DNA of 35,655 bases, taken from Leptolyngbya sp. PLA1. GTDB taxonomy: Bacteria > Planctomycetota > Phycisphaerae > Phycisphaerales > UBA1924. The stretch spans positions 1 through 35,655 of the forward strand of contig QWIH01000034.1 in the NCBI GenBank assembly GCA_021405315.1. Reading direction: 5' to 3'. The notes below the pieces were generated by a model, which ran no database searches, had not been told where the DNA came from, and worked only from the letters and a program-made list of their open reading frames with translations. Shown piece by piece: positions 24,801 to 32,201 of the stretch. The position numbers were made by a program, and so were the translations under genes. The stretch's first letter is position 1; each line of letters begins with the position of its first letter.

Positions 24801-25346
24801 CTAGCGATGTTCGAAGATGGTCTGCGTCCGGAGTACCACGCCGCCCGAGGCGAGCATGTGGTAGGTCTGGATATGGACCTCTCGCGTCATGCGCTGGGTG
24901 TCGATGACGGAGAGGCACTTGCCCGCGTCGTCCTGCCACTTGTGGGCGAGGGCCTGGTTCCGCCTCGCGAGATCGAGCATTTCTTCGTAGGTGGACTGGT
25001 AGAGGTTCTGGCTGAGAGTCTCGGTGGTGACCGTGGTCATGTAGGTCACCTTGCTCTCGGGGAAGGCGTGCTCGTAGTCGCGTTCGCTCGTGCACAGGAA
25101 CGCGGACACGATGCCCTGAGAGGGAACACTCCGGTCCTGGTCCGTCACCAGTTCAGTCAAGCACGCCGCCTTGTGCGAGAACCTGAGCAGATGCTGCCCG
25201 GGCATGACCCAGGCCTCCAGCTCGTACTCGCCGTGTGACAGGAGCTTGCGGCCCTTGAGCGCAAAGAGCTCGGGGTGCAGGGCCCGGTTGTACAGAACAA
25301 CTTGGTGCGACTGGAGAAGATTGGGCTTTGCGTGAACGGGATTCAT
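24801..25346 (-). CDS. DUF2617-like protein of unknown function
   Basis: A soluble 181-residue protein. It begins MNPVHAKPNLL; HPELFALKGRKLL and YELEAWVMPGQHLLRF follow, then LTELVTD and a C-terminal VHIQTYHMLASGGVVLRTQT. This order, with the H-P-E-L-F opening, the L-T-E-L/V-V centre and a His-containing strand before an R/K-T-Q-S/T-x-F-E end, matches my recollection of DUF2617. No function is known to me. The start at 25346 has AGAGG seven bases upstream. The same frame stays open to 25553, but that part is compositionally unlike protein. It is upstream of ileS with a 271-base gap, and divergent from the HEAT-repeat gene. Confidence 0.7.
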   Translation of the reverse strand: MNPVHAKPNLLQSHQVVLYNRALHPELFALKGRKLLSHGEYELEAWVMPGQHLLRFSHKAACLTELVTDQDRSVPSQGIVSAFLCTSERDYEHAFPESKVTYMTTVTTETLSQNLYQSTYEEMLDLARRNQALAHKWQDDAGKCLSVIDTQRMTREVHIQTYHMLASGGVVLRTQTIFEHR

Positions 25347-25678
25347 CGAGAAACCTCTGTTCGGGCCGGCACCTCCGTGCCATGGCCCAGCACCGCTCGA
25401 AGGGCCTCTCTCTTTGCCCTTCATGTTTGTGTCGGACCCTTGCCCCGTGACGGCGCACCAAAGCCGTGGCACAGTTCTCAGGTTCGACGCTCGCCTTCTT
25501 CCCCGTCCAAAAACGCTCCGCAGATATACACCGCGAGGCATCAGAAGTTTCACACCATAGGTGCTACTGATCGGAACCCAAACCCAATCCGTGGTACATT
25601 GTCATCTAGTGTCACGTGTAGTTCGGGTTTTGCTCTCTCTCGAGTCACGGGCGGTACAGTCGATCAGGATCTCGGCTC
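25347..25678. promoter_or_regulatory. 332-base divergent intergenic region
   Basis: No gene is supported here. On the minus strand a promoter-like pair TTGGGT (25576-25581) and TATGGT (25554-25559), 16 bases apart, could drive the DUF2617-like gene with a leader of about 200 bases. On the plus strand TTGCTC (25630-25635) and TACAGT (25655-25660) are 19 bases apart and weak. AGGA nine bases before the GTG at 25679 is the ribosome site of the HEAT-repeat gene. I see no strong hairpin. Confidence 0.25.
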
Positions 25679-27691
25679 GTGTCAAGACCCAATCACACAT
25701 TCTCAGAACGCCTGGCACAGGTTATTCGTCTGGCCCCGAGTCTCCGCATCGCCGCGCTGGGCGATGTGCTGCTGGGCTGTTCACCCGAGGAGTCTGTGGA
25801 GGCCGCGCCAGCGCTGCTGGAGCTGGCGGCCGAAACCGTATTCGACGATCGCTCCCGAGCGGTTCGTCTGTTTCGCGCAACTCATGTGATTCCATGGCTT
25901 GAGGCGAGATACCGCCGCCAGGCGCTCGCAGCCATTGCCCAGCTTGTCCGGGTCTATTCGCGGCTTTCGGACGACCACCGCAGGCTCGCCCGAACGCTGG
26001 GTGCCGGCTCCTGGAGAGCGGTGCTTGGGCCCGTCGCGACAGATCCGGCCCCGGAGGCCCGACGCTCCGTGGCTCTGCTCGCTGAGGAGTCGGGCGACCC
26101 GGAGCTGTTCGAGGTGCTTCCCGCGCTCCTCGTAGATCGCAGGGCGGACGTCGCGACCCAGGCAGAGCGAGCCCTCGTGAAGCTGGCGGTGTCGCTCGCA
26201 GGACTCTCTGACACGCCCTTCGACCATGCCCCGGAGGCGGCTGACATTATGCGGGGCGTGCTGGCCCAGGCGCTCGCAACGTTTCCGGAGCACCGTCGTC
26301 GCGGTGTGCTGGTCGCGGTGCTCGCCTTGGCGCACGGGCCGATGCGGTTCCGCGAGGACGCTGCCACCGGCTCGCAGCGACTCGCTTCGGTCCTGGCCTC
26401 GCTGGACCCTGGCATCGCTTCGGCCCTCAAGACTGTCCTCAACGTGACGAGGCTGCCCCTGGCGGGCCGTCGGGCGATGGAATGGATGCGCTACCCCGGC
26501 TACAGGTCCGCCTCCGAGCGACGCCTGAGGTCCCATGGAACGGCGCTTGAGAAGTCGCTGCTGTTTGGTGCGGCGCACCTGCTCGTGCACCCTCATCGGC
26601 GCGACCGCTGGAGGAGCGTGGCGGGTGGCGCGGGCCGCGGCGCCGACCTATGGCCCAGCCCCGGCGCCATGGCTCGCTGGCCGGAGGGTCCGCGGTGGGG
26701 ACTTGCATTCGCGCTCGCAGGGACTCCGAGCCAGGTTCCGGCGGAGCTGGGCGCGTGGCTCATTACCGATCGCTCAGTGCGTGTGCGAATGGCGGCGACT
26801 CGGAGCCGTGACGTCGCTCTGCAGTCCGATCTCTCGCTCGATCCGGACGCGAGAGTTGCGCACGCCGCCGCGGTTCAACTGATGGCCCGGCGCGGCGCGG
26901 GTGCTGATGCCGAGGTCTCTCGCCATGCGGGATTGCTTGCGCGGAGCCCCCACGCGGCGGTTCGAGCCACGGTGCAGGCCCTCGCCGGCCGCCGCGGGGT
27001 CGTCTCCTTCGCCGGTGCGGCGTCGGACCCGACTGCCTTTGCCGCGGCGCTGCGGACTGAGTTGCGAGGGAGCGCGTCGCGCCAACTCGCGGCGCTGTCG
27101 CTCGTGCGGAAGCTGGGCCTGGCTGGCAGTCTCACTCCAGAAATCGCGGAGCTCTGCGGGGTGGATGGGGGGGGGGATGCACGAGTTCGCGCGACCGCCG
27201 CCTCGGCCCTCTGCGAGGGCGATCCGGGACACGAACTCGCGCCCAGGCTGCTGGCGAGCAGCGACCCGCGGGTGCGGGCGAATGTCGTGGATGCACTCGG
27301 GCATCGGGGCCGGGGCCCGGCGCCAGCGGCGCTCCGCGACCGCATCATGGAACTGAAGGCCGATCCGCATCACCGCGTGCGAGCCAGCGTGCTTAGGCTG
27401 ATCGTCGCCGGCGCGACTACCGGCGCCGACACCTCCCCGGTTGACGACGATATCGCGACCCTGCTCTCCTCTCCCGAGAGCATGAATCGCCTCGCCGGAG
27501 TGTGGCTCCTGTCGCGCGTCCTGCCGGTCCGCGGAGGGTGGGAACGCTGGGGGCCGAAGATCGTGCAACTCGCGGAGCAGGACCGGGACGCCCGGGTCAG
27601 GGGACGAGCCGAGCGAGTACGGACGCGCGCGGAGGTGCAGGTGCGGTCCCTCTGGACCTCGAGCCGGAGCAGCGGCGGAGGTCCCGAGTGA
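25679..27691 (+). CDS. HEAT-repeat protein
   Basis: A 670-residue, Ala/Arg/Leu-rich, almost wholly helical protein with no signal peptide or membrane helix. HEAT-like repeats are visible in several places: DPAPEARRSVALLAEESGDPE, DRRADVATQAERALVKLA, DPDARVAHAAAVQLMARRG, SPHAAVRATVQALAGRRG, SDPRVRANVVDALGHRG and DPHHRVRASVLRLI. Each has the D/S-P-x-x-x-V-R-x-x-A-x-x-A-L pattern. Such proteins are scaffolds that bind other proteins. The start is GTG, with AGGA nine bases upstream. A run of ten G at 27167-27176 lies inside the gene. Its stop overlaps the GTG of the next gene (GTGA), so the two products are probably made together. The function is unknown. Confidence 0.85.
   Translation: MSRPNHTFSERLAQVIRLAPSLRIAALGDVLLGCSPEESVEAAPALLELAAETVFDDRSRAVRLFRATHVIPWLEARYRRQALAAIAQLVRVYSRLSDDHRRLARTLGAGSWRAVLGPVATDPAPEARRSVALLAEESGDPELFEVLPALLVDRRADVATQAERALVKLAVSLAGLSDTPFDHAPEAADIMRGVLAQALATFPEHRRRGVLVAVLALAHGPMRFREDAATGSQRLASVLASLDPGIASALKTVLNVTRLPLAGRRAMEWMRYPGYRSASERRLRSHGTALEKSLLFGAAHLLVHPHRRDRWRSVAGGAGRGADLWPSPGAMARWPEGPRWGLAFALAGTPSQVPAELGAWLITDRSVRVRMAATRSRDVALQSDLSLDPDARVAHAAAVQLMARRGAGADAEVSRHAGLLARSPHAAVRATVQALAGRRGVVSFAGAASDPTAFAAALRTELRGSASRQLAALSLVRKLGLAGSLTPEIAELCGVDGGGDARVRATAASALCEGDPGHELAPRLLASSDPRVRANVVDALGHRGRGPAPAALRDRIMELKADPHHRVRASVLRLIVAGATTGADTSPVDDDIATLLSSPESMNRLAGVWLLSRVLPVRGGWERWGPKIVQLAEQDRDARVRGRAERVRTRAEVQVRSLWTSSRSSGGGPE
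27167..27176 (+). repeat. Ten-G homopolymer inside the HEAT-repeat gene
   Basis: A tract of ten G codes for three Gly codons plus the first base of the next Asp codon. It lies about three quarters of the way along the gene. Tracts this long are prone to slippage. A one-base change would put the last 170 or so residues out of frame. Confidence 0.9.
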
Positions 27692-28164
27692 TCGCGCTCC
27701 TCACCACCTCCCCGAACCCGCAGGTCGTGCCTCTGTGGCTCGAGAACGAGGCGGACGCGGCACCCGGGGGGCCTTGGGGCTGGCTCATCTGGGGCGGGGC
27801 CGTCGCCGCCGTGCTCGTGCTTTTCGCGGCTTGGGCGACGCTCCGCGCAGAGCGTTTGAGGCGAGACCCGGGCTCGCACGCGCTCCGCGCCGTCGCGCGA
27901 CGTCTGGGCGCGGACCGGGTACTGCTGCGAGAGCTTGAGGCCCTCGCAGAGGCGGACGCCGGGACATCGGTGCTCTGCATGCTCATCAGCGATCATGCGC
28001 TTCGCAGGGCGGTTCAGGCTTCCGGAAGGCCTCCCACCGCGCGGGTCGTGCGGCTGATGGCGGCGAGAGGCGCGGACCTGCCACCGGCGGAGCGGGCGGG
28101 CCACGGTGGGAGCCGTCCCATGAACTCCGGCGGATCCGAGCCCCGGGCTCGCTCCGGCCGATAG
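27688..28164 (+). CDS. Small single-pass membrane protein, unknown function
   Basis: A 158-residue protein starting at a GTG that overlaps the stop of the HEAT-repeat gene (GTGA). One membrane helix (WLIWGGAVAAVLVLFAAWAT, about residues 32-51) follows a short N-terminal segment. Then comes a basic cytoplasmic-looking domain with RAVARRLGADRVLLRELEAL and LCMLISDHALRRAVQ, mainly helical. The C-terminus is Gly/Arg/Ser-rich and probably disordered. I recognise no domain. The overlap with the HEAT-repeat gene suggests the pair works together, perhaps with this protein as the membrane anchor, which is inference. Confidence 0.65.
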   Translation: MIALLTTSPNPQVVPLWLENEADAAPGGPWGWLIWGGAVAAVLVLFAAWATLRAERLRRDPGSHALRAVARRLGADRVLLRELEALAEADAGTSVLCMLISDHALRRAVQASGRPPTARVVRLMAARGADLPPAERAGHGGSRPMNSGGSEPRARSGR

Positions 28165-28196
28165 TCGCGGTTGTTCTGGTGCTCCCCGATCCGGCC

Positions 28197-28225
28197 TTGA
28201 GGATTGCGATGAGGGGGCGTATGTT
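28197..28225 (+). promoter_or_regulatory. Sigma-70-like promoter of tRNA-Tyr
   Basis: TTGAGG at 28197-28202 and TATGTT at 28220-28225 are separated by exactly 17 bases. They lie about 30 bases before the 5' end of the tRNA, so transcription would begin near 28232, just where the leader hairpin starts. Confidence 0.5.
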
Positions 28226-28230
28226 TCTGC

Positions 28231-28251
28231 CCCGCGGCGGTGTGCCGCGGG
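28231..28251 (+). other. Hairpin in the tRNA-Tyr precursor leader
   Basis: CCCGCGG at 28231-28237 pairs perfectly with CCGCGGG at 28245-28251 around a seven-base loop. It ends four bases before the first base of the mature tRNA. It may keep the leader from misfolding with the tRNA or assist 5' processing by RNase P; this role is inferred. Confidence 0.45.
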
Positions 28252-28255
28252 CCCT

Positions 28256-28338
28256 GGGCGTGTGCCGGAGTGGCCAAACGGGGCAGACTGTAAATCTGTT
28301 GGCGAAAGCCTACGGGGGTTCGAATCCCTCCGCGCCCA
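28256..28338 (+). tRNA. tRNA-Tyr (anticodon GTA)
   Basis: A complete class II tRNA of 83 bases. The acceptor arms are GGGCGTG and CGCGCCC. T63/G64 are the U8 and position 9 bases. The anticodon loop CTGTAAA carries GTA at 28290-28292 on the stem GCAGA/TCTGT. A long variable arm (GGC-GAAA-GCC) and a TTCGAAT T loop follow. The discriminator base is A. The 3' CCA is not encoded. It has its own promoter and terminator. Confidence 0.97.
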
Positions 28339-28344
28339 CTTGCA

Positions 28345-28368
28345 CAACCCGCCCCCGAGGGCGGGTTG
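28345..28368. terminator. Intrinsic terminator after tRNA-Tyr, possibly bidirectional
   Basis: A ten-base perfect stem, CAACCCGCCC at 28345-28354 with GGGCGGGTTG at 28359-28368, has the tetraloop CCGA and is followed on the plus strand by TTGCGTCTTG. It begins six bases after the tRNA. The convergent phosphoglycerate mutase-like gene ends at 28390, so the stem could also stop that transcript. Confidence 0.8.
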
Positions 28369-28389
28369 TTGCGTCTTGCCGCGAGAGGG

Positions 28390-29640
28390 TCAGCGCCCGC
28401 GGACCTTCGCGAGCCCTCCCCGAAGGAAGAACTCCATGAGCGCGTGGCCCGGATCGACGACCAGGTCCGACTCCTGAGCCGACGCCTCCGTGAACGGCCG
28501 CTGCACCAGCGATCGAACCCAGGCCCCCGCGAGCAGCAGCGGCACCATTCCGGGGTCGGGGCGGCGGAGATCGCACGGGGTCGCGTGGTCGCTCGTCACG
28601 AGCAACCGCCACCCGGACATCCCGGGGTGGGACTCCGGGTCCCCGAACTCCTGCGAGAGGCTGGCGTAGACGGGAGCGATGAGTTCGCGATCAATCCGCT
28701 CGATCGCTGCGATCTTCGCCGCGGCATCACCGCGGACGGCGCACTCGTGCGGGCTGGAGTCGTGGACGACGACGAGGTCGCAGGTTCGGAGCGTCGCGAT
28801 GGACTCGTGCGCGAGTTGCTCGAACGGAAGGACATGGCTCTCCATCCCGAGCCAGGCCCCGATCGCCGCGGGAAGGGGCGATGTGGAGAGAAAGGTGGCG
28901 CGGATGCCGAAGCGTGCGCTGAACGGCTGCACCTCTCCGAGCGTTCCTCCGCCCCAGAGCCACGCCGCGTTGATGGGTGGGAGCCCTTCCTCGAGCCGAG
29001 CGGCGTTGATGGGGTGGGCCTCGAGCACCTCGGAGGCGACTTCCAGCCGGCGTGCCAGCAGCTTGTGCTCGGGCGTCCGCCCGCGGGGCAGGTGCTGTTG
29101 CCACGGCGTGCCGACAAGAAACCAGGGGGCGCTGACCGGCGGCAACGACGGGTCGGTCAGAGGCTCCCCGAGCAATGCTCGAGACGGCCCGTGCTCGATC
29201 ACGCGCAGGGCCTCCGCCGAATGTTCCAGGTCGCGCCAGGCGGCGAGGACCGCATCGATCAACGCCTGTGATTCCTCGGGAGAGCTCTCGGGCGCAGCGG
29301 CGAGAACGGGGCCGGGACGGCTTCCCTCCGACGGGCCCGCGCAGAGCAGGCTCAGCCGAATGACCCTCTCACGGGACGTGGGCGCGAGACCCGCCGCGAG
29401 TGCTTCGAGCGCCGCCCGTCCCGGATGGTCGACCGTCGGGTCATACCCGAGGAGGGTGAGCGTGCCCGTGTCCGGACCCGGGTCCATCCCTTCTGGGGTT
29501 GTGCTCGTCATGCCCACCCTGCCGGTCGCGGCGAGCGCCGCGATGGTGCCGGGCCTGACGTGCTCAAGCGGCGTTCCCCCGTCGAGCGCATCGAGCGGGT
29601 CATCAGGTGCGCCGGCGAGGATGACCATGCAGTACTTCAC
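28390..29640 (-). CDS. Archaeal-type phosphoglycerate mutase (ApgM) homologue, active site lost
   Basis: A 416-residue protein that aligns end to end with cofactor-independent phosphoglycerate mutase of the archaeal type: GGTPLEHV near the start, LLGYDP at 63-68, GRAALEALAAG, a middle EAHPINAARLEEGLPP, and TSDHATP at 349-355. The metal and catalytic positions are changed. The first metal Asp (D-G in the family) is Ala9. The nucleophilic Ser of P-G-S-D is Pro56 (PGPD, 54-57). The D-E-A-G-H block is HECAV at 298-302. The H-S-A-D-P motif has no His. Only D351 and H352 of the metal site persist. Mutase activity is therefore unlikely. The frame is intact and the fold residues are kept, which argues for a retained non-catalytic or different role. 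GTG start; divergent from the agmatinase-like gene. Confidence 0.85.
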   Translation of the reverse strand: MKYCMVILAGAPDDPLDALDGGTPLEHVRPGTIAALAATGRVGMTSTTPEGMDPGPDTGTLTLLGYDPTVDHPGRAALEALAAGLAPTSRERVIRLSLLCAGPSEGSRPGPVLAAAPESSPEESQALIDAVLAAWRDLEHSAEALRVIEHGPSRALLGEPLTDPSLPPVSAPWFLVGTPWQQHLPRGRTPEHKLLARRLEVASEVLEAHPINAARLEEGLPPINAAWLWGGGTLGEVQPFSARFGIRATFLSTSPLPAAIGAWLGMESHVLPFEQLAHESIATLRTCDLVVVHDSSPHECAVRGDAAAKIAAIERIDRELIAPVYASLSQEFGDPESHPGMSGWRLLVTSDHATPCDLRRPDPGMVPLLLAGAWVRSLVQRPFTEASAQESDLVVDPGHALMEFFLRGGLAKVRGR

Positions 29641-29706
29641 GTCAGATCACAGGATACGTCGTGAAGAGCGGGGGTACTGTGTTGGCAACGCACGAGGAGC
29701 ATTGCC

Positions 29707-30732
29707 ATGCCGTTTGACGCTGACGCAGCCGCCGCGCCGGGTTCGGGGATCTTCGGGCTTCCCTTCACCGAGAAGAACTCGAAGGTCGTGCTTGTGCCCG
29801 TGCCGTTCGATGCGACCACGTCCTATCGCCGCGGGACGGCCCGAGGGCCCGAGGCAATCCTCGAGGCGTCGATGCAGGTGGACCTGTTCGACCGGCGCTT
29901 CGGCCGGGTGTACGAGCGGGGCATCTGCATGCTGAAGGAGCCCGCGAAGATCCGGAAGCTCTCCCGAGAGGCGGGCAAGGTCGCGGAGCCGGTCATCGCG
30001 CAGGGCGGTGCGCCGGAGGGGGGAAAGGTGCCGAAGTCCATGGCGAAGTCGATCAAGAAGGTCAACGACGCCTGCCAGGCGGTGAACGAGTGGGTGTACG
30101 GCGAGGTGGCACGCATCCTGAAGAACGGCAAAGTGCCCGGCGTCATCGGTGGGGAGCACAGCGTGCCCTTCGGCGCGATCGAGGCGGTGGCGGACGAGTT
30201 CGAGGAGGTCGGGCTGCTGCACATCGACGCGCACATGGACCTTCGCAAGGAGTTCGAGGGATTCCGCTGGTCGCACGCGTCCATCATGCACAACGTGCTC
30301 ACGCGGATCGAGGGAGTGAAGAAGCTCGTGCAGGTGGGCATCCGGGATTTCGGCGAGCGTGAGATGCAGATGGCCGACGAGGCGGGCGATCGGGTGAAGG
30401 TGTTCTACGACGACTCGCTCGCCGAGCAGCAGATGTCCGGTACGCCCTGGCCTGCACTCGCCGAGGCCATCGTGCGCGAACTCCCCGAGATGGTCTATGT
30501 CTCCTTCGACATCGATGCGCTCGATCCCTCGCTGTGCCCGCACACGGGCACCCCCGTGCCGGGCGGCCTGTCCTTCAACCAAGCCGTCGTGCTCCTGGAC
30601 TGCCTGCGGCGGAGCGGGAGAAAGGTCGTGGGGTTCGACCTTGTGGAAGTCGCGCCGGGGCCCAAGGGCGAACCGGAGTGGGACGCGAATGTCGGCGCGA
30701 GGATTCTGTACCGCCTGTGCGGGCTGGCGTAG
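29707..30732 (+). CDS. speB: Agmatinase/arginase-family ureohydrolase
   Basis: A 341-residue ureohydrolase that hydrolyses a guanidino group to urea with a di-manganese centre. All metal ligands are present: H151 (GGEHS), D174, H176 and D178 (IDAHMDL), and D268 and D270 (SFDIDALDP). PVPFDATTSYRRGTARGP near the start and TGTPVPGG with E-V-A-P-G late in the chain point to the agmatinase branch, which makes putrescine from agmatine. Residues about 73-127, lysine-rich, are an insertion relative to Escherichia coli SpeB (306). GAGGAG stands seven bases before the ATG. There are no other polyamine genes beside it, so agmatine as substrate is inferred; guanidine-type substrates cannot be excluded. 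Confidence 0.88.
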   Translation: MPFDADAAAAPGSGIFGLPFTEKNSKVVLVPVPFDATTSYRRGTARGPEAILEASMQVDLFDRRFGRVYERGICMLKEPAKIRKLSREAGKVAEPVIAQGGAPEGGKVPKSMAKSIKKVNDACQAVNEWVYGEVARILKNGKVPGVIGGEHSVPFGAIEAVADEFEEVGLLHIDAHMDLRKEFEGFRWSHASIMHNVLTRIEGVKKLVQVGIRDFGEREMQMADEAGDRVKVFYDDSLAEQQMSGTPWPALAEAIVRELPEMVYVSFDIDALDPSLCPHTGTPVPGGLSFNQAVVLLDCLRRSGRKVVGFDLVEVAPGPKGEPEWDANVGARILYRLCGLA

Positions 30733-30738
30733 CGGGCG

Positions 30739-31335
30739 CTACGCCGCGAGGCGAAGGGCCGCGTGGTCGCGGGCCTCGCGTCGCTTCCGAGCCCGACGGA
30801 GGATCAGCGTCACCACGAGGAGTGCAACGCTGAGCACCAGCAGACCCGCGGCGATCGGTACCACGACTGCCAGAACGGAGAGGACCGCGGATACCGCGGC
30901 CTGAAGCGCGTTCAGGATCGGGTTGAGGAGGCCGCCGGTGGTGACGGTCGACACGCCCCGCGTGGATACCGTCGCCGCCTGCGTCCCACCCGCGAGCCCA
31001 CCGCCGGCGATGAGACCCGTGAGCCACGTGAGCGCCGGGTTCATGCCCTCGATCTGCGAGGCGGTGGCCAGGGTGCCGGCAACGATGGCTGCGGGGGTTG
31101 CGATCGTGTCCAGGGCATGGTCGAGCCAGGGCCAGAAGTAGGCCCCGATCTCGAGCAGCGCCGCCGTTCCGAATCCGACGATTGCGGGCCAGGAAGCGAG
31201 CCACTGGAAGTTGTCTCCCAGCGAGATCATGCCTGCCCTGGCGCCGACGCTCATGACCAGCAGCGGGAGGAAGACCCGGAACCCGCACGCCGCCGCGAGT
31301 GCCAAGCCCATGCACAGACCCATCAAGGTTTCCAT
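30739..31335 (-). CDS. DUF4126 membrane protein
   Basis: A 198-residue membrane protein matching DUF4126. It opens with GLCMGLALAAACGFRVFLPLL, continues with a short loop containing WLASWPAI and LLEIGAYFWPWLDHALDTIATP, and has a Gly/Thr-rich middle with ATVSTRG. A long hydrophobic C-terminal helix pair and a basic tail end the protein. About five membrane helices are expected. No function is known for the family to my knowledge. Its end is six bases from the end of the convergent agmatinase gene. Confidence 0.8.
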   Translation of the reverse strand: METLMGLCMGLALAAACGFRVFLPLLVMSVGARAGMISLGDNFQWLASWPAIVGFGTAALLEIGAYFWPWLDHALDTIATPAAIVAGTLATASQIEGMNPALTWLTGLIAGGGLAGGTQAATVSTRGVSTVTTGGLLNPILNALQAAVSAVLSVLAVVVPIAAGLLVLSVALLVVTLILRRARKRREARDHAALRLAA

Positions 31336-31480
31336 AGGCCTCCTGCAGGCTTGTTGGGAGGTCGGGGTGTACGGTTTCGGCGGACAAGTGGGTTAGGGTC
31401 GGGCTTATCGAACCGTGCGGATCGTGCCCGTTGCAGCCGGCCCGCAGCCCGGGGGCACTCTGGTCCGATGAGGCTTCCGC

Positions 31481-32059
31481 ATGCGATCCAAGCACGACAA
31501 CGCGTTCCTGGGACTTGTCCAGCCCTGGGTTGTCTCCCCGCCAGCGGAGGTGGTCTCGACGCGGATGTTTACACTCAAGAGCCGGCGGGCACGCTCCCCT
31601 GTCTCCGGCAAGGAAGGGGTCTTCGACTATCTCGATGCACCGGATTGGGCGCACGTTGCCGCCATCACCCCGGATCAGCGAGTCGTGATGATCGAGCAGT
31701 TCAGGCACGGCACGGGCGAGGTCACGCTCGAGTTGCCCGGCGGGTGCATCGACGAAGGGGAGAGCCCCGCGGAGGCGTGCGCCCGCGAGTTGCTCGAAGA
31801 GACCGGATACGCGGGCGAGCAGGTAGAGATCATCGGGCGTGTCAGTTCCAACCCCGCGCTCATGAACAACCACACCTTCACGGGGCTCGTGGTCAACGCG
31901 GTGCCTTCCTCCGGCCAGAACCTCGACGCGACTGAAGAGATCGGGGTGAGGCTGGTGCCCCTTGCGGAGGTGCCGTCGCTCATCCGCGCCGGGGTCATCC
32001 ATCACTCTCTGGTGGTTGCGGGGTTCCACTATCTCGCGTTGAGGTTCGGCCACTGCTGA
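31481..32059 (+). CDS. NUDIX hydrolase, ADP-ribose pyrophosphatase-like
   Basis: A 192-residue NUDIX enzyme that cleaves a nucleoside diphosphate linked to another moiety. The NUDIX box is complete: G88, E94, R102-E103, E106-E107 and G109 in the segment starting GCIDEGESPAEACAREL. The N-terminal strand region with VVMIEQFRHGTGEVTLELPGG is typical of the ADP-ribose/NDP-sugar pyrophosphatase branch (R-Q-x-R/x-H-G before E-L-P-G-G). TGAGG stands seven bases before the ATG. It is the only gene between DUF4126 (divergent) and the FeS/TPR gene. The exact substrate cannot be told. A C9G5 tract lies just after its stop, with no clear terminator. Confidence 0.9.
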   Translation: MRSKHDNAFLGLVQPWVVSPPAEVVSTRMFTLKSRRARSPVSGKEGVFDYLDAPDWAHVAAITPDQRVVMIEQFRHGTGEVTLELPGGCIDEGESPAEACARELLEETGYAGEQVEIIGRVSSNPALMNNHTFTGLVVNAVPSSGQNLDATEEIGVRLVPLAEVPSLIRAGVIHHSLVVAGFHYLALRFGHC

Positions 32060-32136
32060 GCCAACGGCCCCCCCCCGGGGGAAGGCCCACGTGTGCGGCA
32101 TCACGCCCGAGAACCGGCTCATTTCGGGAAGGGCTC

Positions 32137-32165
32137 TTGCCCGAGAGGCGCCACCCCGCCATAAT
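32137..32165 (+). promoter_or_regulatory. Sigma-70-like promoter of the FeS/TPR gene
   Basis: TTGCCC at 32137-32142 and CATAAT at 32160-32165 are separated by 17 bases in a locally AT-rich patch that stands out from the GC-rich surroundings. Transcription would begin near 32172, about 30 bases before the ATG. Confidence 0.45.
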
Positions 32166-32170
32166 AATCG

Positions 32171-32184
32171 ATAGAAACATCTAT
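32171..32184. promoter_or_regulatory. Palindrome at the predicted start site (possible operator)
   Basis: A perfect inverted repeat, ATAGA-AACA-TCTAT, falls right at and after the predicted +1 of the FeS/TPR gene. A dimeric regulator bound here would block transcription. The five-four-five spacing is that of FNR/CRP-family sites, but the half-sites are not the FNR consensus. The regulator is unknown. Confidence 0.35.
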
Positions 32185-32201
32185 ATTGGTCCGGCCTCAC
32201 C

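Noticed and set aside
25347..25553. In-frame extension of the DUF2617-like gene by 69 codons
   Set aside because: Composition unlike the rest of the protein; the internal ATG at 25346 has AGAGG at proper spacing and matches the family start.
32068..32081. C9G5 tract as an intrinsic terminator after the NUDIX gene
   Set aside because: Only a five-base self-complementary run with no loop and no T run; too simple to call a terminator.
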